Assembly (NCBI GenBank): GCA_033762735.1
Contig: JANRLJ010000197.1
Location: 1-64,000, forward strand
Source: JANRLJ01 sp033762735
GTDB lineage: Bacteria; Chloroflexota; Anaerolineae; Aggregatilineales; Phototrophicaceae
Direction: 5' to 3'
Length of the DNA stretch: 64,000 bases
The notes below the pieces were generated by a model that searched no databases, was not told where the DNA came from, and saw nothing but the letters and a program-made list of their open reading frames with translations. Of the stretch, positions 34,065 through 41,789 are shown piece by piece (position 1 is the stretch's first letter; every line of letters starts with the position of its first letter). Both the position numbers and the translations under genes were made by a program.

Positions 34065-35975
34065 TTATTTCAGTTCCATGGACTGCATCTGGCCGATTGG
34101 AGCGCCATTCGCGTCCAGCAAATCGACATTGGCAAAGGTCGCGCCATCATAGGTATACATCCCGACATCAACACGCACGATGCGTTCGTCAGGTTCGGCA
34201 AGGCAGAACTGCCGCTCCACCCAGTCACCCGGCTGCCAGTAAACGCCCGGCCACGAAAGGCCATCTGCCCCTGCAATGCGATTGCCATTCTCATCGAAAA
34301 AATGCACCGCGAACTGGTAATCAGTCGTTGTCGTTTGGGTAATTTCCCACAGCAGTTTCAGGCAGGGGGCATCCCAGCGGTATTGCAGAAGCCGAACTCC
34401 GTTGGCAAATAGAACCGTGTCGCTGCCGGAAATCGGTTGAAACCCTGTCGCCACAAAATCACTGCGCTGGCGGTTGGTCAGGGAATAGCAGCCTTCGCCC
34501 GCCCGCCGCAGGAAAATCTGCGTATCTGGCAGGTCGCATCCGTTCGTCAGGAACACAGCGGTTTCGGCAGGATAGACCCGCGTTTCCGCATTTTCAAACT
34601 GCAAAACCGGGACATCATACAGCAGCGTTCGCCAGATAGTCGGCTCGTCGTCGTAGATCAGGGCAAGACCCCCCACATCCGCAATGACCTGCTGCGGCGA
34701 TTCGGCATAAATGGCCTCACGCACACGCAGCAGATGATGGAGCGGTGTGCCAAAGCCGCCCGGCGTATGCCGGAAATTGAGAAACGCCAGCAGGGAAAGG
34801 AATAAGCCGACTTGCAGCAGCAGAACAGCAGCGAGGGCTGTGCCACCGGCCAAAAAAAATCCTGTTCTGAGGCGCGATTGTGCCAGCATGTTCCATCCGT
34901 CCTGCACTGCAAAGCCCAACACAAGCGCGGCGGCAGGCAGCACGGGAATCAGGTAGTGGATGTAAAAGGTCGTCCAGGCAATCGAGAACATCAGAATCGG
35001 CGCGATCAGCCACAGCAGCAGCAGCACATCCACAGGGGTGCGCCAGGTAGGGTTGCGCACCGCTTTCACCATCAGCCACACGGCTGCCAGCGCGACGCCG
35101 AGGCTCAGTACGCTAAACAGAGGGTAGGCATTGGGGACGGTGCTCAGGTAATCGCGGAAAGCGTCCGGCCCGGCCAGTGAATGAATCTCTGTACCTGCGA
35201 TCATCAGACCAGCACCGAGAATCGCCTGCCCGGAAAGCCCAATCTGTGTTTCGCTTTCGCGCTGCGCCACCACACTGCCGAGCGAGACACCACTTCCCAA
35301 TGCCTGCACCACGCCGAAGACATAGGGAAGGGTAAGGACGACCGCCAGCACAAGGCCAACCAGTACCACAGCGTGAAGATGCCGCCTGCCTATCCACAGC
35401 AGCCAGAGCGCCGCAGGCAGAATGACAAACGCGCCGTAGTGAATCTGCCCGGTGATCGCCAGCAGCGGCAGAAACGCCCACTGTGCCCAGCGCTTTCTCT
35501 CATAGAAACCGAGTAAGCCCGCCATCAGCGTCAGCAGGAAGAACAGCGGCAGCATATCCTGCGCCCAGATTTTGCGGGAGAAAATCACCGCCCAGGGATT
35601 GACGGCGTAGACCAGCGCCGCGATGAATGCTGCCCAGATGCCTGCATAGCGCCGTGCCAGCACGTACACCAGCAGCACCGCCAGCACATTCAGCAGCCCG
35701 ATGAACTGCGTTGCGATCAGTGGACTGCTGCTGAACCAGTACGGAATCGCCAGGATATAGGCATTGAATGGCGCGTTGGGGATGCCGACCGAGGAACCAA
35801 TCCCTAGCAGCGGGAAGGCGCGTCCGTTGGCAAGATCAAGCGCCAGCAGCGACAGGTTGGCCTCATCCCGCTTAAATTCGGTAATACCTGGCTGTCCCAT
35901 CCGAAGCCCGGCGGCCAGCAGGAGGATCAGCGCCAGAACGACACCTTCCTGCCATGTAAAGGCTTTACCGCGCAT
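34065..35975 (-). CDS. GT39/PMT-like polytopic glycosyltransferase
   Basis: 636 residues with about 11-12 membrane helices. The first extracytoplasmic loop carries EFKRDEANLSL, where GT-C enzymes have their acidic catalytic motif, followed by NAPFNAYILAIPYWF. VNPWAVIFSRKIWAQDMLP is the later conserved loop of the PMT_2 / ArnT group. The C-terminal about 200 residues are extracytoplasmic with several Cys. Such enzymes transfer a sugar from a polyprenyl-phosphate donor to lipid or protein outside the membrane. It overlaps the FecR-like gene by 11 bases, suggesting they work together. Acceptor not known. Confidence 0.85.
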   Translation of the reverse strand: MRGKAFTWQEGVVLALILLLAAGLRMGQPGITEFKRDEANLSLLALDLANGRAFPLLGIGSSVGIPNAPFNAYILAIPYWFSSSPLIATQFIGLLNVLAVLLVYVLARRYAGIWAAFIAALVYAVNPWAVIFSRKIWAQDMLPLFFLLTLMAGLLGFYERKRWAQWAFLPLLAITGQIHYGAFVILPAALWLLWIGRRHLHAVVLVGLVLAVVLTLPYVFGVVQALGSGVSLGSVVAQRESETQIGLSGQAILGAGLMIAGTEIHSLAGPDAFRDYLSTVPNAYPLFSVLSLGVALAAVWLMVKAVRNPTWRTPVDVLLLLWLIAPILMFSIAWTTFYIHYLIPVLPAAALVLGFAVQDGWNMLAQSRLRTGFFLAGGTALAAVLLLQVGLFLSLLAFLNFRHTPGGFGTPLHHLLRVREAIYAESPQQVIADVGGLALIYDDEPTIWRTLLYDVPVLQFENAETRVYPAETAVFLTNGCDLPDTQIFLRRAGEGCYSLTNRQRSDFVATGFQPISGSDTVLFANGVRLLQYRWDAPCLKLLWEITQTTTTDYQFAVHFFDENGNRIAGADGLSWPGVYWQPGDWVERQFCLAEPDERIVRVDVGMYTYDGATFANVDLLDANGAPIGQMQSMELK

Positions 35976-37332
35976 CCGTTACAGCATCCGGCGTGGTGCT
36001 GGTGATATTGCCTGCCACCAGCGAGACATTCCCGACGTACACATCGTACTGGTGCCCGGACGCATAGATGATAACCTTGACGATTCTGACCGGGCGTTCC
36101 TCAGCAGTACGAAACAGATCGAATAAGTTGCCGCTTTCGTAGGTGTACCAGACGTTGTCCCAGATGCGCAGATGGAACTGGCGGCAGCTATCGCAGGCGT
36201 TGGGATAGCCGTCATTAGGGATGCGGTAGGCGTAAATCCCCTGATACCAGTCGCGTGCGCCGCCATCTTCACCCTGATAGGTGATACGCATCATCAGGGG
36301 ACACTCGGACGCTGCCGTTCCGCAGGCACTCAGCGAGTGTGATCGAATGTTGAGCGAGACTCGCATTTCCAGAAAGTTATAGGCAGCGACATCAATGCCG
36401 GTCTGGTCACTGCCGATGTTCTGCTCGCAAAAGGTCATGCCGTTGGTGGTCGCGCCTTCCCCGCGCACCAGATGGAGCGCAGGCCGCCCATCATCTGTGA
36501 TGGCGAATTCATGCTGCCCACGCGGGACGTTGTTGGGCCCATTCCCGCACGCCCACCAGTCGGGAATTCCGGCAGTAACCTGATCGGGGCGGGTAGCTGC
36601 CAGAGTGCTGTTGCGGATCAGGTTGACCAGCAGCGGCTCGGTCTGGATGTCGGTTGTGCCATGTTCGACGAAACCCTGCTGCCCGACCGCGATGGAACGT
36701 GCGGTCTGTCCGTCGCCCGCCACCAGTAGTGCCTCGCCGCTGTAGTTCATCAGCCGAACCTGCTTGTCAGTAACGCGAATGCCATAACTGCCGCTCTGAC
36801 CCAGCCGCGCCCAGATGCCAGAATGTGTGCGCACGGTCATTTCGATGTCGCGCTGCAAATCAGGCGCAATATACACATCCACATCGCCCACGACGTTGGT
36901 CAGGTCGATCTGATAGGGGGAAGACATCCATTCAAAGCGCGGCTGCGAAGCCTGCCAGAGCGTGGCAGAGGTATCACTTTTCAGCGTCACGAGCGCGATC
37001 AGACGGCCATTGTCGCTGATGGTAAGGGTGCCCTGTGACCATAAATCCGTTGTATCGGTGCGCACTGCCATCCCGGGGGACATCTCCCGCCGCGCCCGCA
37101 CACTCTGATCGCTGCCGAACGCGTCACTCACGCCCAGTGTCCCGCGCCCGCTCTGCGCCAGCACGTTCAGCGGCAGCGATGACTGAAAGAAGAACCAGTG
37201 CAGGCTCATGACCGAACCCGCGCAGCCAAAGCAGAAGATCGCAAAGGCGATCAGCAAAATTCCCCACGCCAGCCGCTCCGGCTGCACAGCGGACTGGGGG
37301 TAAAATTCACGATCAGCGGTCGTTTCTGCCAA
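35965..37332 (-). CDS. membrane-anchored FecR-like exported protein
   Basis: 455 residues from TTG 37332 (AGGGAA about 9 bases upstream). One N-terminal helix (about 22-50, with Cys at 34 and 38). The middle (about 85-225) resembles FecR-type domains: VRTDTTDLWSQGTLTISDN, then VRLMNYSGEALLVAGDGQTA. The C-terminal half (about 235-440) looks like a beta-jelly-roll with carbohydrate-binding character (aromatic-rich, three Cys pairs: CGNG, CGTAASEC, CDSC). It overlaps the glycosyltransferase gene by 11 bases. Inferred to act at the cell surface with that enzyme. Confidence 0.72.
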   Translation of the reverse strand: MAETTADREFYPQSAVQPERLAWGILLIAFAIFCFGCAGSVMSLHWFFFQSSLPLNVLAQSGRGTLGVSDAFGSDQSVRARREMSPGMAVRTDTTDLWSQGTLTISDNGRLIALVTLKSDTSATLWQASQPRFEWMSSPYQIDLTNVVGDVDVYIAPDLQRDIEMTVRTHSGIWARLGQSGSYGIRVTDKQVRLMNYSGEALLVAGDGQTARSIAVGQQGFVEHGTTDIQTEPLLVNLIRNSTLAATRPDQVTAGIPDWWACGNGPNNVPRGQHEFAITDDGRPALHLVRGEGATTNGMTFCEQNIGSDQTGIDVAAYNFLEMRVSLNIRSHSLSACGTAASECPLMMRITYQGEDGGARDWYQGIYAYRIPNDGYPNACDSCRQFHLRIWDNVWYTYESGNLFDLFRTAEERPVRIVKVIIYASGHQYDVYVGNVSLVAGNITSTTPDAVTDAR

Positions 37333-37411
37333 GTTGATTGTTCCCTGAACTTCTCTTTACGCAAACAGCGTTGGATTTTACCACAACTGCTAGGTGATGC
37401 TGCTGACCATT

Positions 37412-37508
37412 CCGCACCAAGGGAGTGGTAAAAATCAGGGAGATGTACGGGCGTAGCGCGCTACGCCCCTACCAATGATCTCCTCAAAATTGACCACTCC
37501 CCGCACCA
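37412..37508. repeat. MITE-like element with terminal inverted repeats and flanking direct repeats
   Basis: Left end GGGAGTGGT (37421-37429) and right end ACCACTCCC (37493-37501) are perfect inverted repeats. With gaps the match extends to about 24 bases (GGAGAT at 37438-37443 mirrored by ATCTCC). The centre is a perfect 20-base palindrome at 37449-37468 (GGGCGTAGCG and its complement). The unit is flanked by CCGCACCA at 37412-37419 and again at 37501-37508, like a 7-8 base target duplication. No ORF inside. Confidence 0.6.
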
Positions 37509-37530
37509 GATTGGCGGCGCTGGCCTCATC

Positions 37531-37559
37531 TCGACGCGCTTTCATGCCTCATGTATAAT
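37531..37559 (+). promoter_or_regulatory. promoter of yebC
   Basis: TCGACG (37531-37536), 17-base spacer, perfect TATAAT (37554-37559), 43 bases before the yebC ATG. It lies 30 bases from the MITE-like element. Confidence 0.6.
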
Positions 37560-37602
37560 TCTCCTTTAACACGTCAACGTAAACGTAACCGGAGAAAAAG
37601 CG

Positions 37603-38355
37603 ATGTCTGGGCATAGTAAATGGTCCACCATCAAACGCAAAAAAGGCGCAGAAGACGCCAAACGTGGGAAGATTTTCACCCGCCTGGGCCGTGACATCAT
37701 GATGGCTGCCCGCGAGGGTGGTGGTGATGAAAACGCGAATCCTAAGCTGAAACTGGCGATTTTGAAGGCCAGAGCCTCGAACATGCCCAAAGACAACATC
37801 GAACGTGCCATCAAGCGTGGCACGGGCGAGCTTGAAGGTGGGCAGATGGAAGAAATTACCTACGAGGCCTATGGTCCCGAAGGCGTGGCTTACCTGATCG
37901 ATGTGCTCACCGACAACCGCAACCGTGCACTGGCTGAAGTCAAGTATGTGTTCAACCGTGGTGGTGGCAGCCTGGCCTCTGCCGGGTCGGTGGCCTGGCA
38001 GTTCACGCGCAAGGGCTATATCACCCTGCCCAGTGCTGGCCTTGACTTCGATGAAGTCTTCATGATCGCGGCGGAAGCGGGCGCAGACGATGTGAGCGAG
38101 GACGAAGGTGTGATTACGATCTACACCCCGCGCGAAAAGCTGGCGGCGGTGGAACAGGCGCTGGAAGACGCGAAGATCGAAGTCGAGGAAGCTGAACTGC
38201 GCTGGGAGCCGAACAACGAAGTTCAGGTTGCTTCTGACAAGGCTGTCGCCAACATGAAGATCATGGAACAGTTGGAAGAACTGGACGATGTTCAGTCGGT
38301 CGCGTTCAATCTGCTGGTGACGGACGAAGTTGCTACCGCCTTCGAGACGGCTTAA
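37603..38355 (+). CDS. yebC: YebC/PmpR/TACO1 family protein
   Basis: 250 residues; N-terminal signature MSGHSKWSTIKRKKGAEDAK is diagnostic. It also has NMPKDNIERAIKRGTGE and YEAYGPEGVAYLID. Some members are reported as transcriptional regulators (PmpR), and recent work on the YebC/TACO1 group supports a role at the ribosome during translation of proline-rich stretches. The many Pro-rich proteins in this window make the latter attractive, but that is inference. It heads the yebC-ruvC-ruvA-thyX run, the usual yebC-ruvC linkage. GGAG lies about 9 bases upstream. Confidence 0.97.
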   Translation: MSGHSKWSTIKRKKGAEDAKRGKIFTRLGRDIMMAAREGGGDENANPKLKLAILKARASNMPKDNIERAIKRGTGELEGGQMEEITYEAYGPEGVAYLIDVLTDNRNRALAEVKYVFNRGGGSLASAGSVAWQFTRKGYITLPSAGLDFDEVFMIAAEAGADDVSEDEGVITIYTPREKLAAVEQALEDAKIEVEEAELRWEPNNEVQVASDKAVANMKIMEQLEELDDVQSVAFNLLVTDEVATAFETA

Positions 38356-38372
38356 GGGAATTTCTCTCCAAA

Positions 38373-38861
38373 ATGCTCACACTGGGTATAGACCCTGGCA
38401 CAGCCACCGTTGGTTACGGACTGGTTCGGGAACTTCACGATGGATCGCTCCAGTCCGTCAACTACGGGGTGATTACCACTCCACCATCCCAGCCGATGTG
38501 GGAACGTCTCAAGACCATCCACGATGTGATTACGCAAGTGATTCAGCAGCACGAACCGGAACGGGCAGCGGTGGAAGAACTGTTCTTTGCCAAGAACGTC
38601 ACCACCGCGATTACCGTCGCGCAGGGGCGTGGAGTGATTCTGCTGGCACTGGCTGAGGCCGGGCTGCCGATTGCCGAATACAAGCCCAACGAAGTCAAGC
38701 AGTCGATTTCGGGCTATGGCGGTGCGAACAAATCGCAGATGCAGGAAATGACCCGGATGCTGCTTGGTCTGGATGCGATTCCCTATCCTGACGACGCGGC
38801 GGATGCGCTGGCGGTCGCGATTACTGATCTTCACTCGATGCATTATCGCAGTATGTACTAA
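38373..38861 (+). CDS. ruvC: Holliday junction resolvase RuvC
   Basis: 162 residues with an RNase H-like fold. Catalytic acids: Asp7 in GIDPGTATVGYG, Glu in AVEELFFAKN, and the final acidic pair in YPDDAADALAVAI. KPNEVKQSISGYGGANKSQM is the DNA-binding loop typical of RuvC. Cuts four-way junctions with RuvAB. 17 bases after yebC, 10 bases before ruvA. Normal length. Confidence 0.97.
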   Translation: MLTLGIDPGTATVGYGLVRELHDGSLQSVNYGVITTPPSQPMWERLKTIHDVITQVIQQHEPERAAVEELFFAKNVTTAITVAQGRGVILLALAEAGLPIAEYKPNEVKQSISGYGGANKSQMQEMTRMLLGLDAIPYPDDAADALAVAITDLHSMHYRSMY

Positions 38862-38871
38862 GGCCGAAAAC

Positions 38872-39441
38872 ATGATTGCCAGCCTACAGGGGAAAGCCGC
38901 CCTAATTCATGATGATTACCTGGTGCTGATGGTCGGTGGTGTGGGCTATAAAGTCTTTACACCGCACCCGGCCAATTACAGCCTCGGCGAAGACCTGCTG
39001 CTGCATACCACGCTGATTGTGCGCGAAGACGCGATGACGCTGTTCGGTTTTATCAATCCTGCCGAACGCGGCTTTTTTGAAACCCTGATTACGATCAGCG
39101 GGGTGGGGCCGAAAATCGCGCTGGCAATTCTCAGTAGCCTGAGCATGGACAGCCTGCGCAATGCGGTCGTCAGTGACCGGGCGGAAATCCTGACTCGTGT
39201 GCCCGGAATCGGCAAAAAGACCGCACAGAAAATCCTGTTTGAGTTGAAAGATAAGCTTAAGGGTGGGCTGGACGCTGCGCCGGTCGCCACATTCGACGAT
39301 GTGAACACAGATGTCATTGACACCCTGGTGGCGCTGGGTTACAGCATTGTTGAAGCGCAGACGGCAGTGCAGGCCTTGCCGGGTGATGCGCCTGCAAACG
39401 TTGAAGAACGGGTGCGGCTGGCGCTGCAATACTTCGCCTGA
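38872..39441 (+). CDS. ruvA: Holliday junction branch migration protein RuvA
   Basis: 189 residues from ATG 38872; the longer in-frame extension lies inside ruvC and is rejected. N-terminal OB fold begins MIASLQGKAALIHDDYLVL. Tandem helix-hairpin-helix motifs are ITISGVGPKIALAILS and LTRVPGIGKKTAQKILFEL. The C-terminal three-helix domain (about 145-189) binds RuvB. ruvB is not adjacent; it lies on the opposite strand at 52.3-53.4 kb, so RuvA and RuvB are under separate control. Confidence 0.97.
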   Translation: MIASLQGKAALIHDDYLVLMVGGVGYKVFTPHPANYSLGEDLLLHTTLIVREDAMTLFGFINPAERGFFETLITISGVGPKIALAILSSLSMDSLRNAVVSDRAEILTRVPGIGKKTAQKILFELKDKLKGGLDAAPVATFDDVNTDVIDTLVALGYSIVEAQTAVQALPGDAPANVEERVRLALQYFA

Positions 39442-39449
39442 GGAATGCT

Positions 39450-40190
39450 GTGACGGATACACTGATCGGGATGTCGGTTCCCGTGCTTGATAAGGGTTAT
39501 GTGCAACTGCTGGATCTGATGCCGCATCCGGCATCGGGCGTTTCCGGCGATCTGGCAATTGTGAACGCGGCGCGAGTCAGCTTCCTGGGTGAGAGCAAAG
39601 GCAGCGACCGCGACAAAAAGCTGCTGTTCTACCTGCTGCGCCACCGCCATACGTCGCCTTTTGAGATGGTCGAATTCAAGTTCCGCGTCCATGCGCCGCT
39701 GATTACGTGGTGGCAGTGGGTGCGCCATCGCACCTTCAACATGAATGCGCAGTCTGGCCGCTATACGCCCTTCGAGGAAGATGATTTCTATGTGCCTTCG
39801 GTGTGGCGCAAACAGGCGAAGGACAATAAACAGGCCAGCGAAGGCGAACTTTCAGAGGAACCGAACGCAGAATTTACGGAAAAATTGCTCCGTCATTACG
39901 AAGAAGGGTTCCGGCTGTATCAGGAAGCGCTGGACAGCGGTATTGCACGGGAGATGGCGCGGCTGTTCCTACCGGGATTCAGCGTCTATTACACCTGGGT
40001 CATTAAGGTGGATGCGCACAATCTGATGCACTTTCTGCGGCTGCGGATGGCGAACGATGCGCAGTATGAGATTCGCGTCTATGCACAGGCCATCTACGAG
40101 CATTTCTTCAAACCTGCGCTGCCCTGGACGGCAGAGGCATTCGAGGAATATATCCTCAAATCAACCCCGTCATCCACTAAAGAGGAATAA
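39450..40190 (+). CDS. thyX: flavin-dependent thymidylate synthase
   Basis: 246 residues from GTG 39450 (GAGGA upstream). The ThyX signature is RHRTFNMNAQSGRY (RHR-x7-S type), with the FAD/dUMP-binding loop LRHRHTSPFEMVEFKF earlier. The C-terminal part has FLRLRMANDAQYEIRVYA. It methylates dUMP using methylene-THF with FAD as hydride carrier. 8 bases after ruvA. With the thymidine kinase at 49 kb, the window covers both de novo and salvage routes to dTMP. No thyA is present here. Confidence 0.96.
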   Translation: MTDTLIGMSVPVLDKGYVQLLDLMPHPASGVSGDLAIVNAARVSFLGESKGSDRDKKLLFYLLRHRHTSPFEMVEFKFRVHAPLITWWQWVRHRTFNMNAQSGRYTPFEEDDFYVPSVWRKQAKDNKQASEGELSEEPNAEFTEKLLRHYEEGFRLYQEALDSGIAREMARLFLPGFSVYYTWVIKVDAHNLMHFLRLRMANDAQYEIRVYAQAIYEHFFKPALPWTAEAFEEYILKSTPSSTKEE

Positions 40191-40193
40191 AAA

Positions 40194-40226
40194 TCAGGGC
40201 GGGTGAAGATTTTCCGCCCACCCTGA
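40194..40226 (-). terminator. terminator between thyX and the lipoprotein gene
   Basis: TCAGGGCGGGTG (40194-40205) pairs with CGCCCACCCTGA (40215-40226), with one mismatch and one wobble. On the minus strand the hairpin is followed by TTTTTATT, so it ends the lipoprotein transcript and may also serve thyX. Confidence 0.7.
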
Positions 40227-40232
40227 ACGTTG

Positions 40233-40865
40233 TTAGCGCGTCACTTCCAGTTCACGCCCAAGCCCAAAGCACATCTGAATACCCACCGGGTCGAGCGGCT
40301 CGGACAGCCAGCCATAAACACCGACTTCCTGGAAGACATCAGCAGGCACTGAGTATTCGGTTGCCTCGACAAGCTGCTCGTGCAGGCGTGTCTCCGTCGC
40401 ATCAAACACATAGACCCGGTACAGGCGCGCTCCTTCCACCGGCGTCCAGGCAAGCGTCGGGCTTTCACCCAGGCGGAATAATGCCGTAGTGCGTTCGGGA
40501 TCAACGGCAAAATTCAGGCAGGCGGTTTCGCTGACCACAGCAGTGGGCGGGACGGGCTGCGTCGCGGATGGTGTGGGCGTGAGGACTGCGGTTGAGGTTG
40601 GCCCGATTGTGGGCGTCCAGCTTGGCGGCAGCGTGGGACGACCGGAACGTGCAGTGGGCAGCGGTGTGGAGGTGGACTGAATCACAGGACTCGCCTCTGC
40701 CTGTACCCCGCTGGTTTCTTCGGTGGTTTCGCCTAGGGGTGCACTGACAGGTTCAGTCGATGCCGGGTCGGGAAGGGCGGTGGGGTCGGTAGAGGCATTG
40801 CCGCCGCACGCTGCCAGCAGAAGGCACACCACAAGCGCTGATATTGTCAGGAAGCTGCGTTTCAT
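40233..40865 (-). CDS. lipoprotein with Thr/Pro linker and C-terminal fibronectin-like domain
   Basis: 210 residues. Signal peptide with lipobox LLAAC (Cys20). A long Thr/Pro/Ser linker (about 25-115) with TPTPSAT-type repeats follows. The compact C-terminal domain (about 118-205) has TLAWTPVEGARLYRVYVF, typical of a fibronectin type III-like strand pair, and two Cys (in TACLNF and IQMCFG) that may form a disulfide. GAGGTGG precedes the ATG. Surface-exposed lipoprotein of unknown role; it may share a transcript with the membrane gene 11 bases upstream. Confidence 0.78.
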   Translation of the reverse strand: MKRSFLTISALVVCLLLAACGGNASTDPTALPDPASTEPVSAPLGETTEETSGVQAEASPVIQSTSTPLPTARSGRPTLPPSWTPTIGPTSTAVLTPTPSATQPVPPTAVVSETACLNFAVDPERTTALFRLGESPTLAWTPVEGARLYRVYVFDATETRLHEQLVEATEYSVPADVFQEVGVYGWLSEPLDPVGIQMCFGLGRELEVTR

Positions 40866-40876
40866 GAATCCACCTC

Positions 40877-41293
40877 TCAGATCGGCGTGTTAATGGCCGC
40901 AAACGTCTGTAGAAACCAGTAAAGTGCGACAAGTGTCGCAAGAAAACCCCCGCCAAGATACCACAAAAGCAGGCGATTGGGTGACATCACCGTCCCGATT
41001 GTACCCACCATGGTCATCCAGCCCAGCACATACATTGCCAGTCCAAGCACAATCCCCAGGACGACGGGGATAAAGGCAATCGGCATGGTACTGATGAAGT
41101 CCGAATCCACCAGATAGAACGCGACCACGATGTCCAGCGTAACCGCCAGCGCGAACAGCCCGGCGATGCTGATGCGCGTCAGGCGGGGCAGTGCGAGGAT
41201 GATGCCAGTTATTGTAGTCAGGATGTCACCGCGTTTGACAGGTGCTTTGGCTGGACTGCGTTTGGGTGAGGTGCGTTTTCTGGTTTTGGACAC
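40877..41293 (-). CDS. small membrane protein with basic N-terminus, unknown function
   Basis: 138 residues from GTG 41293. The first 22 residues are Lys/Arg-rich (KTRKRTSPKRSPAKAPVKR), then four helices (about 24-36, 42-62, 70-100, 110-130). No family recognised. It lies 18 bases downstream of the globin gene and 11 bases upstream of the lipoprotein gene, so the three probably form a minus-strand operon. Confidence 0.72.
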   Translation of the reverse strand: MSKTRKRTSPKRSPAKAPVKRGDILTTITGIILALPRLTRISIAGLFALAVTLDIVVAFYLVDSDFISTMPIAFIPVVLGIVLGLAMYVLGWMTMVGTIGTVMSPNRLLLWYLGGGFLATLVALYWFLQTFAAINTPI

Positions 41294-41311
41294 GAGTGAT
41301 GGTTTCCTGGT

Positions 41312-41692
41312 TCAGGGCTGAAAAGCGTTCATCATGTGGGTGGACGCCCGCTCGAAATAGTCGCGCATCATCGTGCGGGCAGGTTCAGCGATGCCAACCT
41401 CGTCAATCGCAGCGAGCATATGACCCAGCCACGCATTCCGCGCTGCCTGGTCGATTGGGAAAGGCGCATGGCGCATCCGCAGGCGAGGATGACCGCGTTC
41501 TTCCATGTAGGCCGTGGGGCCGCCGAAGTACTGCATCAGAAACAAATACTGCCACTGCTTGCCCGGTTCCAGGTCTTCCGGGAACATCGGACGCAGCGTG
41601 GGATCAGCCTCGACCCGGCTGTAAAACGCATCGACGAGCTTACGGAAAGTCTCCGCCCCGCCGATAAAATCGTAAACCGAAACCTCGGTCAT
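41312..41692 (-). CDS. truncated hemoglobin, group II (trHbO-like)
   Basis: 126 residues with a 2-on-2 globin fold. The CD region has MFPEDLEPGKQWQYLFLMQYFGGP; the proximal-His region is HPRLRMRHAPFPI, and a Trp at the G8 position (NAWLGHM) is characteristic of group II. The distal B10 position is Tyr in VDAFYSRVE. Group II globins bind O2 tightly and take part in redox or NO chemistry. It heads the minus-strand operon with two membrane or lipoprotein genes and is divergent from the PstS-like gene. Confidence 0.93.
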   Translation of the reverse strand: MTEVSVYDFIGGAETFRKLVDAFYSRVEADPTLRPMFPEDLEPGKQWQYLFLMQYFGGPTAYMEERGHPRLRMRHAPFPIDQAARNAWLGHMLAAIDEVGIAEPARTMMRDYFERASTHMMNAFQP

Positions 41693-41716
41693 GGTCTTAC
41701 CCTTACAAAGTCTGAC

Positions 41717-41744
41717 TGGACAATCATGAACATCCCTGTAAAAT
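41717..41744 (+). promoter_or_regulatory. promoter of the PstS-like gene
   Basis: TGGACA (41717-41722), 16-base spacer, TAAAAT (41739-41744), about 45 bases before ATG 41790. Confidence 0.5.
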
Positions 41745-41789
41745 CTCCCCGATTAATTATATACCAAGAGTTCCGAGGGAGCGTTCCGG

